A program made the position numbers and the translations under genes. The notes beneath the pieces were generated by a model. That model was not told the DNA's origin and ran no database searches. It worked only from the letters and a program-made list of their open reading frames with translations. Below are positions 1 through 5,820 of a stretch of DNA of 12,068 nt, piece after piece. Source of the stretch: DLAJ01 sp023663615. GTDB taxonomy: Bacteria; Bacillota; Clostridia; Lachnospirales; Lachnospiraceae. Within the stretch, counting starts at the first letter, position 1; each line of letters opens with the position of its first letter. The stretch lies in the NCBI GenBank assembly GCA_023663615.1, contig JAMPHA010000056.1:1-12068 (forward strand), written 5' to 3'.

Positions 1-55
1 ATACCTTTCCAATCGGCATGGTCTTTTTGCTGAATAATCCCGTATTATCCTCCAT
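1..55 (-). CDS. Start of a gene leaving the window, product unknown
   Basis: Read on the - strand, an ATG at 55-53 opens 18 codons (MEDNTGLFSKKTMPIGKV) that run off the left edge with no stop. An AGG lies nine bases upstream of the ATG, and a good sigma-A-type promoter sits just beyond it (104-76), which is the main reason to believe the gene. The residues seen are too few to name a family. The short hydrophilic start would fit the N-terminus of a MATE-type transporter, but that is only a guess. Confidence 0.45.
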   Translation of the reverse strand, partial: MEDNTGLFSKKTMPIGKV

Positions 56-75
56 AAAAATATACCTATAACTGT

Positions 76-104
76 ACTATACTACTATCATATACGAATC
101 TCAA
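76..104 (-). promoter_or_regulatory. Sigma-A-type promoter for the - strand gene
   Basis: On the - strand, TTGAGA (104-99) is followed by a 17-base spacer and TATAGT (81-76). Both boxes differ from consensus by only one or two bases and the spacing is ideal. Transcription would begin near 69, giving a short leader of about 15 bases before the ATG at 55. Confidence 0.5.
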
Positions 105-327
105 CATTTTTTCAAACTGTTCGACAAATGTAGACAAATATTCTCAATAGACGCCAGGTTGCTATAAACCAGTTACCATAAAAAGCATATTCGTCATACA
201 CTATAAACGCTATCTTTGTTATTACAGCGAAAAAACAATCTTAGCCATTATGCCCTTTACACCATCCCCAAACTATGAGAAAATAAGAATCAAGATATTA
301 AGAAAAAATTCCCTTTTCGAATGGTGT
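105..327. other. AT-rich intergenic stretch without a gene
   Basis: This stretch lies between the - strand promoter and the control region of the 427-729 gene. It is AT-rich with stops in all frames. I see no RNA gene, no convincing terminator and no repeat array in it. It separates divergently transcribed genes, so it probably holds mainly upstream regulatory DNA. Confidence 0.4.
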
Positions 328-350
328 ACTTGTTAAAAACAAGTTATAAT
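328..350 (+). promoter_or_regulatory. -10 box with abutting palindrome (possible operator)
   Basis: The sequence ACTTGTT-AAA-AACAAGT (328-344) is an inverted repeat with perfect 7-base arms. A perfect TATAAT (345-350) follows with no gap. The -35 region at the right distance is poor, so this would be a weak or activator-dependent promoter unless the palindrome is where a regulator binds. The distance to the ATG at 427 is about 75 bases. The palindrome and -10 box are seen directly; operator function is inference. Confidence 0.35.
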
Positions 351-426
351 TGTATCTACAAATCAGTATTTGTATTGAACATGATAATAAAATTTTATGT
401 TTTACATTGTTAGGGGCATTTATTGT

Positions 427-729
427 ATGTTTGAAGAAATATCATTCCCTGAACATGAATATGAGTCAATTCAAAATTATTTAAATAAACTGGGGTATTG
501 TTATACCACGAGGGTATATAAAGAAATCGGAAAATATAAAGTTGGGGAATTATATATTTCCCCATGGGGTGATGTATTGAAAATAGACGAAGTTAAAACA
601 TACGGGAAAGTATCAGATCGCCCTTTCTGTGACGAAATGAATGATGACGAAAAGATAGAAATCCGTAAATATTCTGAAGATATAGGATTGCCATATGAAT
701 TTATAAAATTTTCTAAAAGTACAGTATAA
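427..729 (+). CDS. Small protein resembling the ASCH/PUA-like fold
   Basis: The 100-residue protein starts at the ATG at 427, chosen over the in-frame ATG at 397 because AGGGG lies nine bases upstream and nothing comparable precedes 397. It has no signal peptide or membrane segment and is rich in Tyr, Glu and Lys. The middle (about residues 26-70) has a Thr-Thr-Arg start, then a strand-turn-strand with Pro-Trp-Gly-Asp, an Ile-Asp-Glu-Val strand and an Arg-Pro-Phe-x-x-Glu segment. This order is reminiscent of small ASCH-domain (PUA-like, RNA-binding) proteins, but I recognise it only loosely. Its codons are AT-rich, unlike the genes from 900 onward, so it may have been acquired. It has its own promoter region and no operon partner. 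Confidence 0.7.
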   Translation: MFEEISFPEHEYESIQNYLNKLGYCYTTRVYKEIGKYKVGELYISPWGDVLKIDEVKTYGKVSDRPFCDEMNDDEKIEIRKYSEDIGLPYEFIKFSKSTV

Positions 730-752
730 TTGTATTTCAACAGCGACAACTT

Positions 753-772
753 TCAACTCATAAGGTAGTTGA
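753..772 (+). other. Small hairpin downstream of the ASCH-like gene
   Basis: TCAACT and AGTTGA form a perfect 6-base stem around an 8-base loop, 24 bases after the stop codon. There is no T-run after it, so it is at best a weak terminator or an RNA-stabilising end. Confidence 0.3.
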
Positions 773-810
773 TATTAGGAACACTTTTCCGAAAATTCTG
801 AGAAAAAAAT

Positions 811-848
811 AAGAGAAAATAAGAGAAAATAAGAGAAAATAAGAGAAA
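811..848 (+). repeat. 10-bp tandem repeat, AAGAGAAAAT x 3.8
   Basis: Three exact copies of AAGAGAAAAT (811-840) are followed by eight bases of a fourth. A degenerate copy (agaaaaaaat) precedes them at 801-810. The array lies between the small AT-rich gene and the GNAT gene, about 40 bases before the GNAT ribosome binding site. It marks the point where base composition changes. Confidence 0.85.
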
Positions 849-901
849 GAACGAAACATAGAAGAACGAATCCAATACGCTCCCCGGAAAGGACTCTCAC
901 C

Positions 902-1435
902 ATGCGTTATCCCCTCAAAAATCAAACCTCCGTCATCATCCGAAAACCAACCGTCAAAGATGCACAGGACATCATAACCATCATTTCGACCGCCGATACC
1001 GAATCATTGTTCTTGGCGCGGAATCCGGGGGAATTTTGTACCACTGTGGAGCGGGAGGAGGCGCTCATTGAGCGTGTCTTGGCTGATGCGGACAGCACGT
1101 GGTTCGTGGCGGAATACAACGGAAAACTGGTGGGGCAGTGTTCCGTGGGACTTGTGCGGCGGTCCGAGCGGTATCGGCATAGGGCAGAGGTCGCGTTTGT
1201 CATTCTAAAAGATTATCAAGGCTTAGGGATTGGCGGTAAGATGATGGAAGAATGCATCCGATGGTGCAGAGAAAAAGAGGTTACACAGATGGAGTTAGAT
1301 GTCGTTACAACAAATCAAAGAGCGCTCTCCATGTATCGGGGCTTTGGTTTTGAGGTAACGGGGACTTTGCCGAATGCGTTACGGTATTTGGACGGAACCT
1401 ATGCGGACGAATACAAAATGGTGAAGCAGCTGTAA
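902..1435 (+). CDS. GNAT-family N-acetyltransferase
   Basis: The 177-residue cytoplasmic enzyme is predicted to move an acetyl group from acetyl-CoA to an amine. The substrate cannot be told from sequence. The core GNAT signature is clear: strand beta-4 (AEVAFVILKDY, about 95-105) leads into the acetyl-CoA pyrophosphate loop Gln106-Gly-Leu-Gly-Ile-Gly111. Asn138-x-Arg-Ala-Leu-x-Met-Tyr with Gly-Phe-Gly-Phe follows (138-150), the usual C-terminal motif with its Tyr. The length is typical, and the layout resembles RimI/RimJ-like or antibiotic/polyamine acetyltransferases. The start is supported by AAGGA eight bases before the ATG. The gene lies 70 bases before the DinB gene on the same strand, so it may head or precede that operon. 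Confidence 0.92.
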   Translation: MRYPLKNQTSVIIRKPTVKDAQDIITIISTADTESLFLARNPGEFCTTVEREEALIERVLADADSTWFVAEYNGKLVGQCSVGLVRRSERYRHRAEVAFVILKDYQGLGIGGKMMEECIRWCREKEVTQMELDVVTTNQRALSMYRGFGFEVTGTLPNALRYLDGTYADEYKMVKQL

Positions 1436-1505
1436 AAGAAAGATACAAAACCGTGGAAGTACACTGAAAAGGGACAAAAACCACAATGCATGAAAGGGCA
1501 ATCCT

Positions 1506-2225
1506 ATGACAAAAGAACAATTATATGCGCCGATCAGGGAACGATACGCGGAGTTGAAACAGGCGCTAAGCGGAACGGATTTAGAAAAGATCAAAGAGCT
1601 GACGCTGGAGGTTCACGCCATGGTGCATCCCGCGGAAATTTCGGGAAGAACCGAAAAGACGATCGCCGACTATGTATTAGATGATATGATGCAGGGCAAT
1701 CAGAACGTGATCGTGCCAAGAGAGGATTATGACGTCGATCTGCATTATGCTGGAACAAGAAAAGTTCCGATGTGCTGGCAGTTTTGGCATACCTATCGGA
1801 TCGAGGATTTGGTGAGCAACATTTTAATGGTGAACCAGAATCAGATTTTCAATAAAGAATGGCAAAAAAAAATCGGCGCGTCCATCACGGATACAGGAAA
1901 TGCGTTAGAATTCGAGGAAGCGGTCACGTTCGGAAAAGCGCTTCATGCAGAGGCATTGCGGGATTACATGATCGCGGTCGGAAAAAACACACGCCGCATC
2001 TTACAGGAGCTGACACTTGAGGAGATTCAGTCCATGGTGCCGGAAGTGTGGGTGATGAGAATCTTAGAGGAGGGCGGCGTGACGACGGATTTCCGTTCCG
2101 TGTGGCTCTTGGTGTTCTGGGGAAGATTAACGCGGGGCGGCATGATCTTAACGCCCATGACCGATCATCACATGATGCATTTGCCGCCGTGCCTGAATCA
2201 CCTGCCGATCTTAGGAAAACGTTGA
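1506..2225 (+). CDS. DinB-family protein
   Basis: The 239-residue protein resembles the DinB/YfiT-like four-helix-bundle superfamily, whose members bind a divalent metal with three histidines and often act as thiol-dependent transferases or stress proteins. Candidate ligands are His95 in Phe-Trp-His-Thr-Tyr-Arg and the C-terminal His221/His222-x-x-His225 cluster. The segment Trp-Gly-Arg-Leu-(x)-Gly-Gly before the final histidines also matches clostridial members as I recall them. The start has AAAGGG seven bases upstream. Its TGA overlaps an ATG at 2225 in the next frame, and the following gene is on the same strand, so co-transcription is likely. The natural substrate is unknown. Confidence 0.82.
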   Translation: MTKEQLYAPIRERYAELKQALSGTDLEKIKELTLEVHAMVHPAEISGRTEKTIADYVLDDMMQGNQNVIVPREDYDVDLHYAGTRKVPMCWQFWHTYRIEDLVSNILMVNQNQIFNKEWQKKIGASITDTGNALEFEEAVTFGKALHAEALRDYMIAVGKNTRRILQELTLEEIQSMVPEVWVMRILEEGGVTTDFRSVWLLVFWGRLTRGGMILTPMTDHHMMHLPPCLNHLPILGKR

Positions 2226-2344
2226 TGAAAGCGTTTCCTGCGCCGGATTTGCGCTGCGAAGCGGCATATTTCGCAGAAAATCCATGCGTTTCCTCAGATG
2301 AAAACGAAAGCAACCTGCGTCAGAAAAGGGGGACAGATAGAGAC
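2226..2344 (+). other. Spacer between DinB and ICMT genes, with a hairpin
   Basis: This 119-base spacer is open in the frame of the next gene, so an N-terminal extension from the ATG at 2225 is possible. It contains TGCGAA-N9-TTCGCA (2255-2275), a perfect 6-base stem. A related sequence occurs in opposite orientation at about 8381-8404, before the Rpn gene (see findings). I read the spacer as non-coding because the methyltransferase family begins with its first membrane helix, which starts at 2345. Confidence 0.4.
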
Positions 2345-2947
2345 ATGATATTTCAGAGTATCGCAATCGCGATCCTGCTGGCATTTTACGGCTGCTATTT
2401 TACAAAAATGATAGTGCAAAAGAAAAAAGGAATCCGGACCGATCAGATGGGAAAAGGAAAGACCGGATTTGTGAAGTGCATTGAGATTACCATGAAGATC
2501 GCATCATTTCTTGTGCCTGCGGCGGAGTTTGTGAGCATTGTCAGGAATACTTCGCGTCTGCCGTTATGGGCAAGAGGAATCGGCACGGTTTTGGGGACTT
2601 GCGGCGTTCTTGTTTTTGCCTGTGCTGTGGTCGTGATGCGGGATAACTGGCGCGCGGGCGTTTCGGAGACGGATCGCACAGAGCTTGTCACAGGCGGTAT
2701 TTATCAGATCAGCCGCAATCCCGCGTTCCTTGGATTTGATTTGGTATACATCGGAATCATGATGATGTTTTTTAACTGGATCCTGCTCGCGGTATCGGTA
2801 TTCGCGATGTTGATGTTCCATTTGCAGATCGTGAATGTGGAGGAGGATTTTTTAGCACGGATGTTCGGACAGGCGTACTTAGATTACAGAAAAAAGGTCA
2901 ACCGCTATTTCGGAAGAAGAATTTTGCGGAAAGGAACAGAAACATGA
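2345..2947 (+). CDS. Isoprenylcysteine carboxyl methyltransferase-like membrane protein
   Basis: The 200-residue integral membrane protein belongs to the ICMT/PEMT-type methyltransferase family. It has hydrophobic helices near residues 3-20, 48-66, 78-98 and 131-162. The family signature is in the C-terminal half: Gly-Ile-Tyr-x-x-Ser-Arg-Asn-Pro-x-(x)-Leu-Gly (118-130), then Val-Glu-Glu-Asp-x-Leu and Tyr-Leu-x-Tyr-x-x-x-Val-x-Arg-Tyr (165-188), which form the SAM-binding end. Bacterial members methylate small molecules or lipids in the membrane; the substrate here is unknown. I chose the ATG at 2345 for its AGGGGGA site 12 bases upstream and because it begins the first helix. The ATG at 2225 would add 40 polar residues. 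The stop overlaps the next start (ATGA), which suggests translational coupling. Confidence 0.87.
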   Translation: MIFQSIAIAILLAFYGCYFTKMIVQKKKGIRTDQMGKGKTGFVKCIEITMKIASFLVPAAEFVSIVRNTSRLPLWARGIGTVLGTCGVLVFACAVVVMRDNWRAGVSETDRTELVTGGIYQISRNPAFLGFDLVYIGIMMMFFNWILLAVSVFAMLMFHLQIVNVEEDFLARMFGQAYLDYRKKVNRYFGRRILRKGTET

Positions 2948-3636
2948 ACATACAGGATTTGCGTGTCTGGGAACAGCTTCAGAAAAAGCTGACATGGGAA
3001 CAGATCGGAACGCTTTTCGGGAAACGCATATTGGAATTTGGTTGCGGAAACGGCGTGATGGGCGCGCATTATGCAAAAGAAAATACGGTGGTTGCGATCG
3101 AGCCGGATGCACGGACGCTGGCGGAAAATCCGCATGAGGGTGTGGAGCAGATCTGCGGGGATTTCAGAACCTTGTCCCGCTATGACGAGGAATCCTTTGA
3201 TGTGATTTTTTGTCATAATGTGCTGGAATATGCCGCGGAGCGTGCAGAAATCCTAAAGGAATTTCAAAGACTGTTAAAAAAGGACGGCCTGCTTTCCGTA
3301 TTAAAACACAACCGTCCGGGACGCGTGATGCAGATGGCGGTTCTGCTGAATGATTTTGAACACGCAAATGCTCTTTTGGACGGGAAAAACGGCGTCGCTT
3401 CACAATACGGGGAAATCCGCTATTACGAGGACGGCGATTTGGTGAAATGGGCGCCGGGGCTGCGGATCGAGAAAGTCCTGGGCATGCGGACGTTTTGGGA
3501 TTTGCAGCAAAAACAGGAGATACAGAGAGAGGAAAACTGGCAGCAGGAAATGATGCGCCTGGAGCAGCGGGTACGCGACAGGGAGGAGTATAAGGCAATT
3601 GCGTTTTTTCATCATGTACTGCTGCGAAAAAAATGA
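2944..3636 (+). CDS. Class I SAM-dependent methyltransferase, CmoM/SmtA-like
   Basis: The 230-residue cytoplasmic methyltransferase has a Rossmann fold. The SAM-binding motif I is Glu31-Phe-Gly-Cys-Gly-Asn-Gly37, the acidic end of strand 2 is Glu53, and motif IV is Phe-Asp-Val-Ile-Phe-Cys-His-Asn-Val-Leu-Glu-Tyr (85-96). The C-terminal part (about 180-230), with Arg-Thr-Phe-Trp-Asp, a Gln/Glu-rich helix, Leu-Glu-x-Arg and a closing His-His-Val strand, closely follows the layout of E. coli CmoM. CmoM methylates carboxymethoxyuridine at the tRNA wobble position. Whether this protein does the same cannot be decided here. It starts four bases inside the end of the ICMT-like gene, behind AAAGGAA, so the two are probably made together. 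Confidence 0.85.
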   Translation: MNIQDLRVWEQLQKKLTWEQIGTLFGKRILEFGCGNGVMGAHYAKENTVVAIEPDARTLAENPHEGVEQICGDFRTLSRYDEESFDVIFCHNVLEYAAERAEILKEFQRLLKKDGLLSVLKHNRPGRVMQMAVLLNDFEHANALLDGKNGVASQYGEIRYYEDGDLVKWAPGLRIEKVLGMRTFWDLQQKQEIQREENWQQEMMRLEQRVRDREEYKAIAFFHHVLLRKK

Positions 3637-3682
3637 GCAGTACAGACATTCTCCGCGGAGCGGAAAAGCAGGGAGGACGAGT

Positions 3683-4450
3683 ATGATCTTAACAGAATTT
3701 GATCCGGTAAAAAAAGCAGTCATCAACCCGGAAGATATTATCACGCCGGTGGAAAACATGCCGAAAGCGGCGGTCGCCTGCTATTCGCATGTGACATTTG
3801 AGCGAATGATCGACGAGCTGGATGCAAAGATCATCGCGCAGACAAACACCGCCAACGGTGTGGAGCTGATCTATAAGGCGAAATACAGAAACGAGGAAAT
3901 CGCGTTGTTTATGATCGGCGTAGGCGCGCCTATGAGCGTGGGGATATTGGAAGAAGTATTTATGATGGGCGTGGAGAAAGCGGTTGTTTTCGGAACCTGC
4001 GGCGTGCTTGACAAAAGCATTGGCGACTGCTCCGTCATCATTCCCGACTGTGCGGTGAGGGACGAGGGAACAAGCTATCACTATGCGCCCGCATCGGATG
4101 AGATCAAAGTGAATGAGAAGTATTTGCCGGTGTTCACTGATATGCTGGATGAATTTCATGTAAAATATACGGTCGGAAAAACATGGACGACGGATGCGTT
4201 TTATCGTGAGACGCCGGAAAAAGTAAAGCGCAGAAGGGAGCAGGGCTGTATCTGTGTGGACATGGAGTGCTCGGCGGACGCGGCGCTCGCGCAGTTCCGG
4301 GGAAAAGATCTGGTGCAGTTTTTCTATGCGGCGGATAATCTGGACGCGGAGGAATGGGATGTGCGGAGTTTGAGCAATCATTCCAAGCTGGAGGAAAAGG
4401 ACCGCATTGCCATGATCGCGCTGGAGCTGGCGGTAAGGATTGCGGACTAA
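3683..4450 (+). CDS. Nucleoside phosphorylase (uridine phosphorylase-like)
   Basis: The 255-residue protein belongs to the PNP/UDP phosphorylase superfamily, which splits nucleosides with phosphate into base and ribose 1-phosphate for salvage. Visible landmarks are Gly79-Val-Gly-Ala-Pro-Met-Ser (phosphate and ribose loop), Gly104-Thr-Cys-Gly-Val-Leu, and Val192-Asp-Met-Glu-Cys-Ser-Ala, matching the usual V-x-M-E-x-(x)-A ribose-binding motif. Asp218 lies in the position of the late catalytic region. The motifs fit uridine phosphorylase best, but base preference is uncertain. I chose the ATG at 3683 (GGGAGG six bases upstream) rather than the ORF opening at 3599, which would overlap the methyltransferase. 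It sits 46 bases after that gene on the same strand, probably in one operon. Confidence 0.88.
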   Translation: MILTEFDPVKKAVINPEDIITPVENMPKAAVACYSHVTFERMIDELDAKIIAQTNTANGVELIYKAKYRNEEIALFMIGVGAPMSVGILEEVFMMGVEKAVVFGTCGVLDKSIGDCSVIIPDCAVRDEGTSYHYAPASDEIKVNEKYLPVFTDMLDEFHVKYTVGKTWTTDAFYRETPEKVKRRREQGCICVDMECSADAALAQFRGKDLVQFFYAADNLDAEEWDVRSLSNHSKLEEKDRIAMIALELAVRIAD

Positions 4451-4480
4451 GGGCGTTTGTGCAGGGCGAAAGGAAAAAGG

Positions 4481-5119
4481 ATGAAGGCATATTGGAAGAA
4501 AAATCTGTTTCCGCTGGCAGTAGAGGTTATTTTTATTTTTTCGTGTTTTGTGATTCCGGCAAAGTATTTTATTTATACGAATTTTCTGTTTTATCTGTTG
4601 CTGCTGTTTTATTTTATCGCAATAAAAGAGTTTTCGGTAAAAGCGTGGGGAAGAAACATAAAAGGCGGAAAAGCGTTTTGGAAGCCAGTGGGAATTACCG
4701 GGTTCTTTTTTATGCTGGCGTTTGCGGCAACGATGATATTGGAAAGCGCATTTCCGCAGTTTGATACGGGAATGATCGGATTAAGACGCGATAATTGGTC
4801 CCGGCTCGTTTTGTTTGCGCTTTCGACGATTGTGCTGCCGCCCATTGCGGAGGAGATTTTTTAACGGAAAAGTCTGATTCTGACAGAAAATAAAAAACGG
4901 ATGATCGTGACAATGATTTTCAGTATGCTTCTTTACGCGGCGGAGCATTCGCTGAAACCGTGGGGAATTGTCCTCACGATGCTTTGGGCGCTGCCGCTCA
5001 GTGTTTCCTATATAAAAACCAAAAATGTGTTTGTCCCGATGACGGCGCATTTCATCGTCAATTTTCTGGGAAACGGAACGGACGTGGTGTTTACGGTCAT
5101 TCGCATGCTGGCGTCATGA
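4481..5119 (+). pseudogene. CPBP (CAAX/Rce1-type) membrane protease, broken by an in-frame TAA
   Basis: The first part (4481-4861) encodes 127 residues with several membrane helices and ends Ala-Glu-Glu-Ile-Phe. A TAA at 4862-4864 follows, and the same frame continues with Arg-Lys-Ser to a second stop at 5119. The continuation carries the rest of the family signature: Tyr-Ala-Ala-Glu-His near 4935 (the (F/Y)xxxH motif) and His-Phe-Ile-Val-Asn near 5048 (HxxxN). The stop therefore falls inside catalytic motif 1 (EExxxR), replacing a residue that is often Phe or Tyr. One substitution from TAT/TAC would create it. The start at 4481 has AAAGGA six bases upstream. CPBP proteins cleave prenylated or peptide substrates in membranes, often in bacteriocin immunity. 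A functional product would need readthrough, so I call it a pseudogene. Confidence 0.85.
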
Positions 5120-5284
5120 TAAACCGGGCGATACTTTGTGAATGCCGCGATGCTGAAGTCATGATAAATTGGACGAGACGTTTTTGAATGTCGGGGTGCG
5201 GTAGTCATAATGGAACCGACGTTGGGATGATTAGGGCGTTGCGGTCGGAATGGTTTTAGACACGGACCAGTCACGATATGGGAG
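5107..5284 (+). repeat. Decayed tandem repeats of about 45 bp
   Basis: Four imperfect units begin at about 5107, 5152, 5198 and 5241. Unit 1 (GCTGGCGTCATGATAAACC...) and unit 2 (GCTGAAGTCATGATAAATT...) agree at roughly three of four bases. Unit 3 keeps GCGGTAGTCATAAT, and unit 4 is only weakly alike. Unit 1 includes the last codons and stop of the CPBP gene, so the array looks like a duplicated gene end that has since decayed. It fills the gap before the 5297 gene, and I see no other gene in it. Confidence 0.6.
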
Positions 5285-5296
5285 GAGGAAATGCGT

Positions 5297-5515
5297 ATGT
5301 TTGGAAAAAAGAAAATCCAGCCGGAGTACTACGACAAAGAAAACGTAAAGCCTGTCATCCGCGCCAGCATCTGCACGGGCGAGCAGGTCGCCGGATTCAA
5401 GGATATTCACACCGGGAAGTTTGAGGAGATCATGCTGATCCGTGACGCGCGGGATAAAGAAGTATTTTTAAGCCGGTACGGAATATCGGCGGAGGAAGTG
5501 ACAAAGGAGTATTGA
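5297..5515 (+). CDS. Small conserved-looking protein of unknown function
   Basis: The 72-residue protein starts Met-Phe-Gly-Lys-Lys-Lys. The ATG at 5297 is preferred to that at 5291 because AGGAGG (5283-5288) lies eight bases before 5297 but only two before 5291; using 5291 adds two residues. It is cytoplasmic and charged, with a basic N-terminus, a central Ile-Cys-Thr-Gly-Glu-x-Val-Ala-Gly-Phe segment, then Phe-Glu-Glu-Ile-Met-Leu-Ile-Arg-Asp and a Tyr-Gly-Ile-x-x-Glu tail. I recall similar short proteins in Lachnospiraceae, sometimes labelled aspartate dehydrogenase with no visible support. No function can be given. The excellent ribosome binding site argues for a real gene. Confidence 0.75.
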   Translation: MFGKKKIQPEYYDKENVKPVIRASICTGEQVAGFKDIHTGKFEEIMLIRDARDKEVFLSRYGISAEEVTKEY

Positions 5516-5539
5516 CGGCGGGAAAGCGTTGGAGGATAT

Positions 5540-5602
5540 ATGGAAGTAGAATTATTTTATGAAAAAAAGAGGCAGACTGAATCGGAATGTAATCATATTT
5601 GA
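5540..5602 (+). CDS. Possible 20-residue peptide or leader ORF
   Basis: ATG at 5540, with GGAGG four bases upstream, opens 20 codons (MEVELFYEKKRQTESECNHI) before TGA. It is charged, with no signal or membrane segment. It lies 24 bases after the previous stop. It could be a tiny gene, the remnant of a longer gene, or chance; the ribosome site is the only support. Confidence 0.2.
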   Translation: MEVELFYEKKRQTESECNHI

Positions 5603-5656
5603 TTCCGGTGAAGTAGAGCTGTCAATTCAAAAGATTTATTTTTGATATTTTGCGAG

Positions 5657-5683
5657 AAACACGACACACTGTTGTCGTGTTTT
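5657..5683 (+). terminator. Terminator-like hairpin after the 5297 gene
   Basis: AAACACGACA (5657-5666) pairs perfectly with TGTCGTGTTT (5673-5682) around a 6-base loop, followed by T and a T-rich stretch. The A-tract before and T-tract after fit an intrinsic terminator that could work in either direction. It would isolate the WYL operon from the upstream genes. Confidence 0.65.
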
Positions 5684-5700
5684 GTATTATATGATAGGTT

Positions 5701-5740
5701 AGAGATAGAGATAGAGATAGAGATAGAGATAGAGACAGAT
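5701..5740 (+). repeat. AGAGAT hexanucleotide microsatellite
   Basis: Five exact AGAGAT units (5701-5730), one AGAGAC (5731-5736) and a partial AGAT follow each other. The tract lies between the hairpin and the WYL start, about 70 bases before the ribosome binding site. Such tracts change length by slippage, which would alter leader length but not any reading frame. Confidence 0.9.
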
Positions 5741-5820
5741 GCAGTGTGCGGTGAAACCGGAAGCGGAAGGAAGCGCTCAATAGCCGGGATGAAAATCACG
5801 GCATGCGGGGGAGGGCGGTC

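Larger units (their letters stand above)
5516..5820 (+). other. Non-coding leader region before the WYL operon
   Basis: This 305-base gap contains, in order, a possible 20-codon ORF at 5540-5602 with GGAGG before it, a terminator-like hairpin (5657-5683), the AGAGAT microsatellite (5701-5740) and the WYL ribosome binding site (5809-5815). I found no convincing -35/-10 pair. A frame opening at a TTG at 5642 spans the microsatellite as Glu-Ile repeats but overlaps the WYL start and has no ribosome site. Confidence 0.5.

Noticed and set aside
2048..2344. Long N-terminal extension of the ICMT-like gene
   Set aside because: The frame is open upstream of 2345 but overlaps the DinB gene, and the extension has no family similarity. 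The ribosome site and first membrane helix support 2345.
3164..3649. 161-codon open frame on the - strand
   Set aside because: It is antisense to the CmoM-like methyltransferase, with Pro/Ser/Arg-rich composition and no ribosome site or domain.
3651..3665. CTCCGCGGAG palindrome between the methyltransferase and phosphorylase genes
   Set aside because: Ten bases without a loop or T-run are too little to call a terminator or operator in GC-rich DNA.
3689..4381. 230-codon open frame on the - strand
   Set aside because: It lies wholly opposite the nucleoside phosphorylase, whose motifs are clear. The peptide is rich in His, Arg and Ile with no recognisable domain, as expected for an antisense shadow.
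5107..5284. CRISPR array
   Set aside because: The units are contiguous and decayed with no unique spacers between identical repeats, and no cas genes are nearby.
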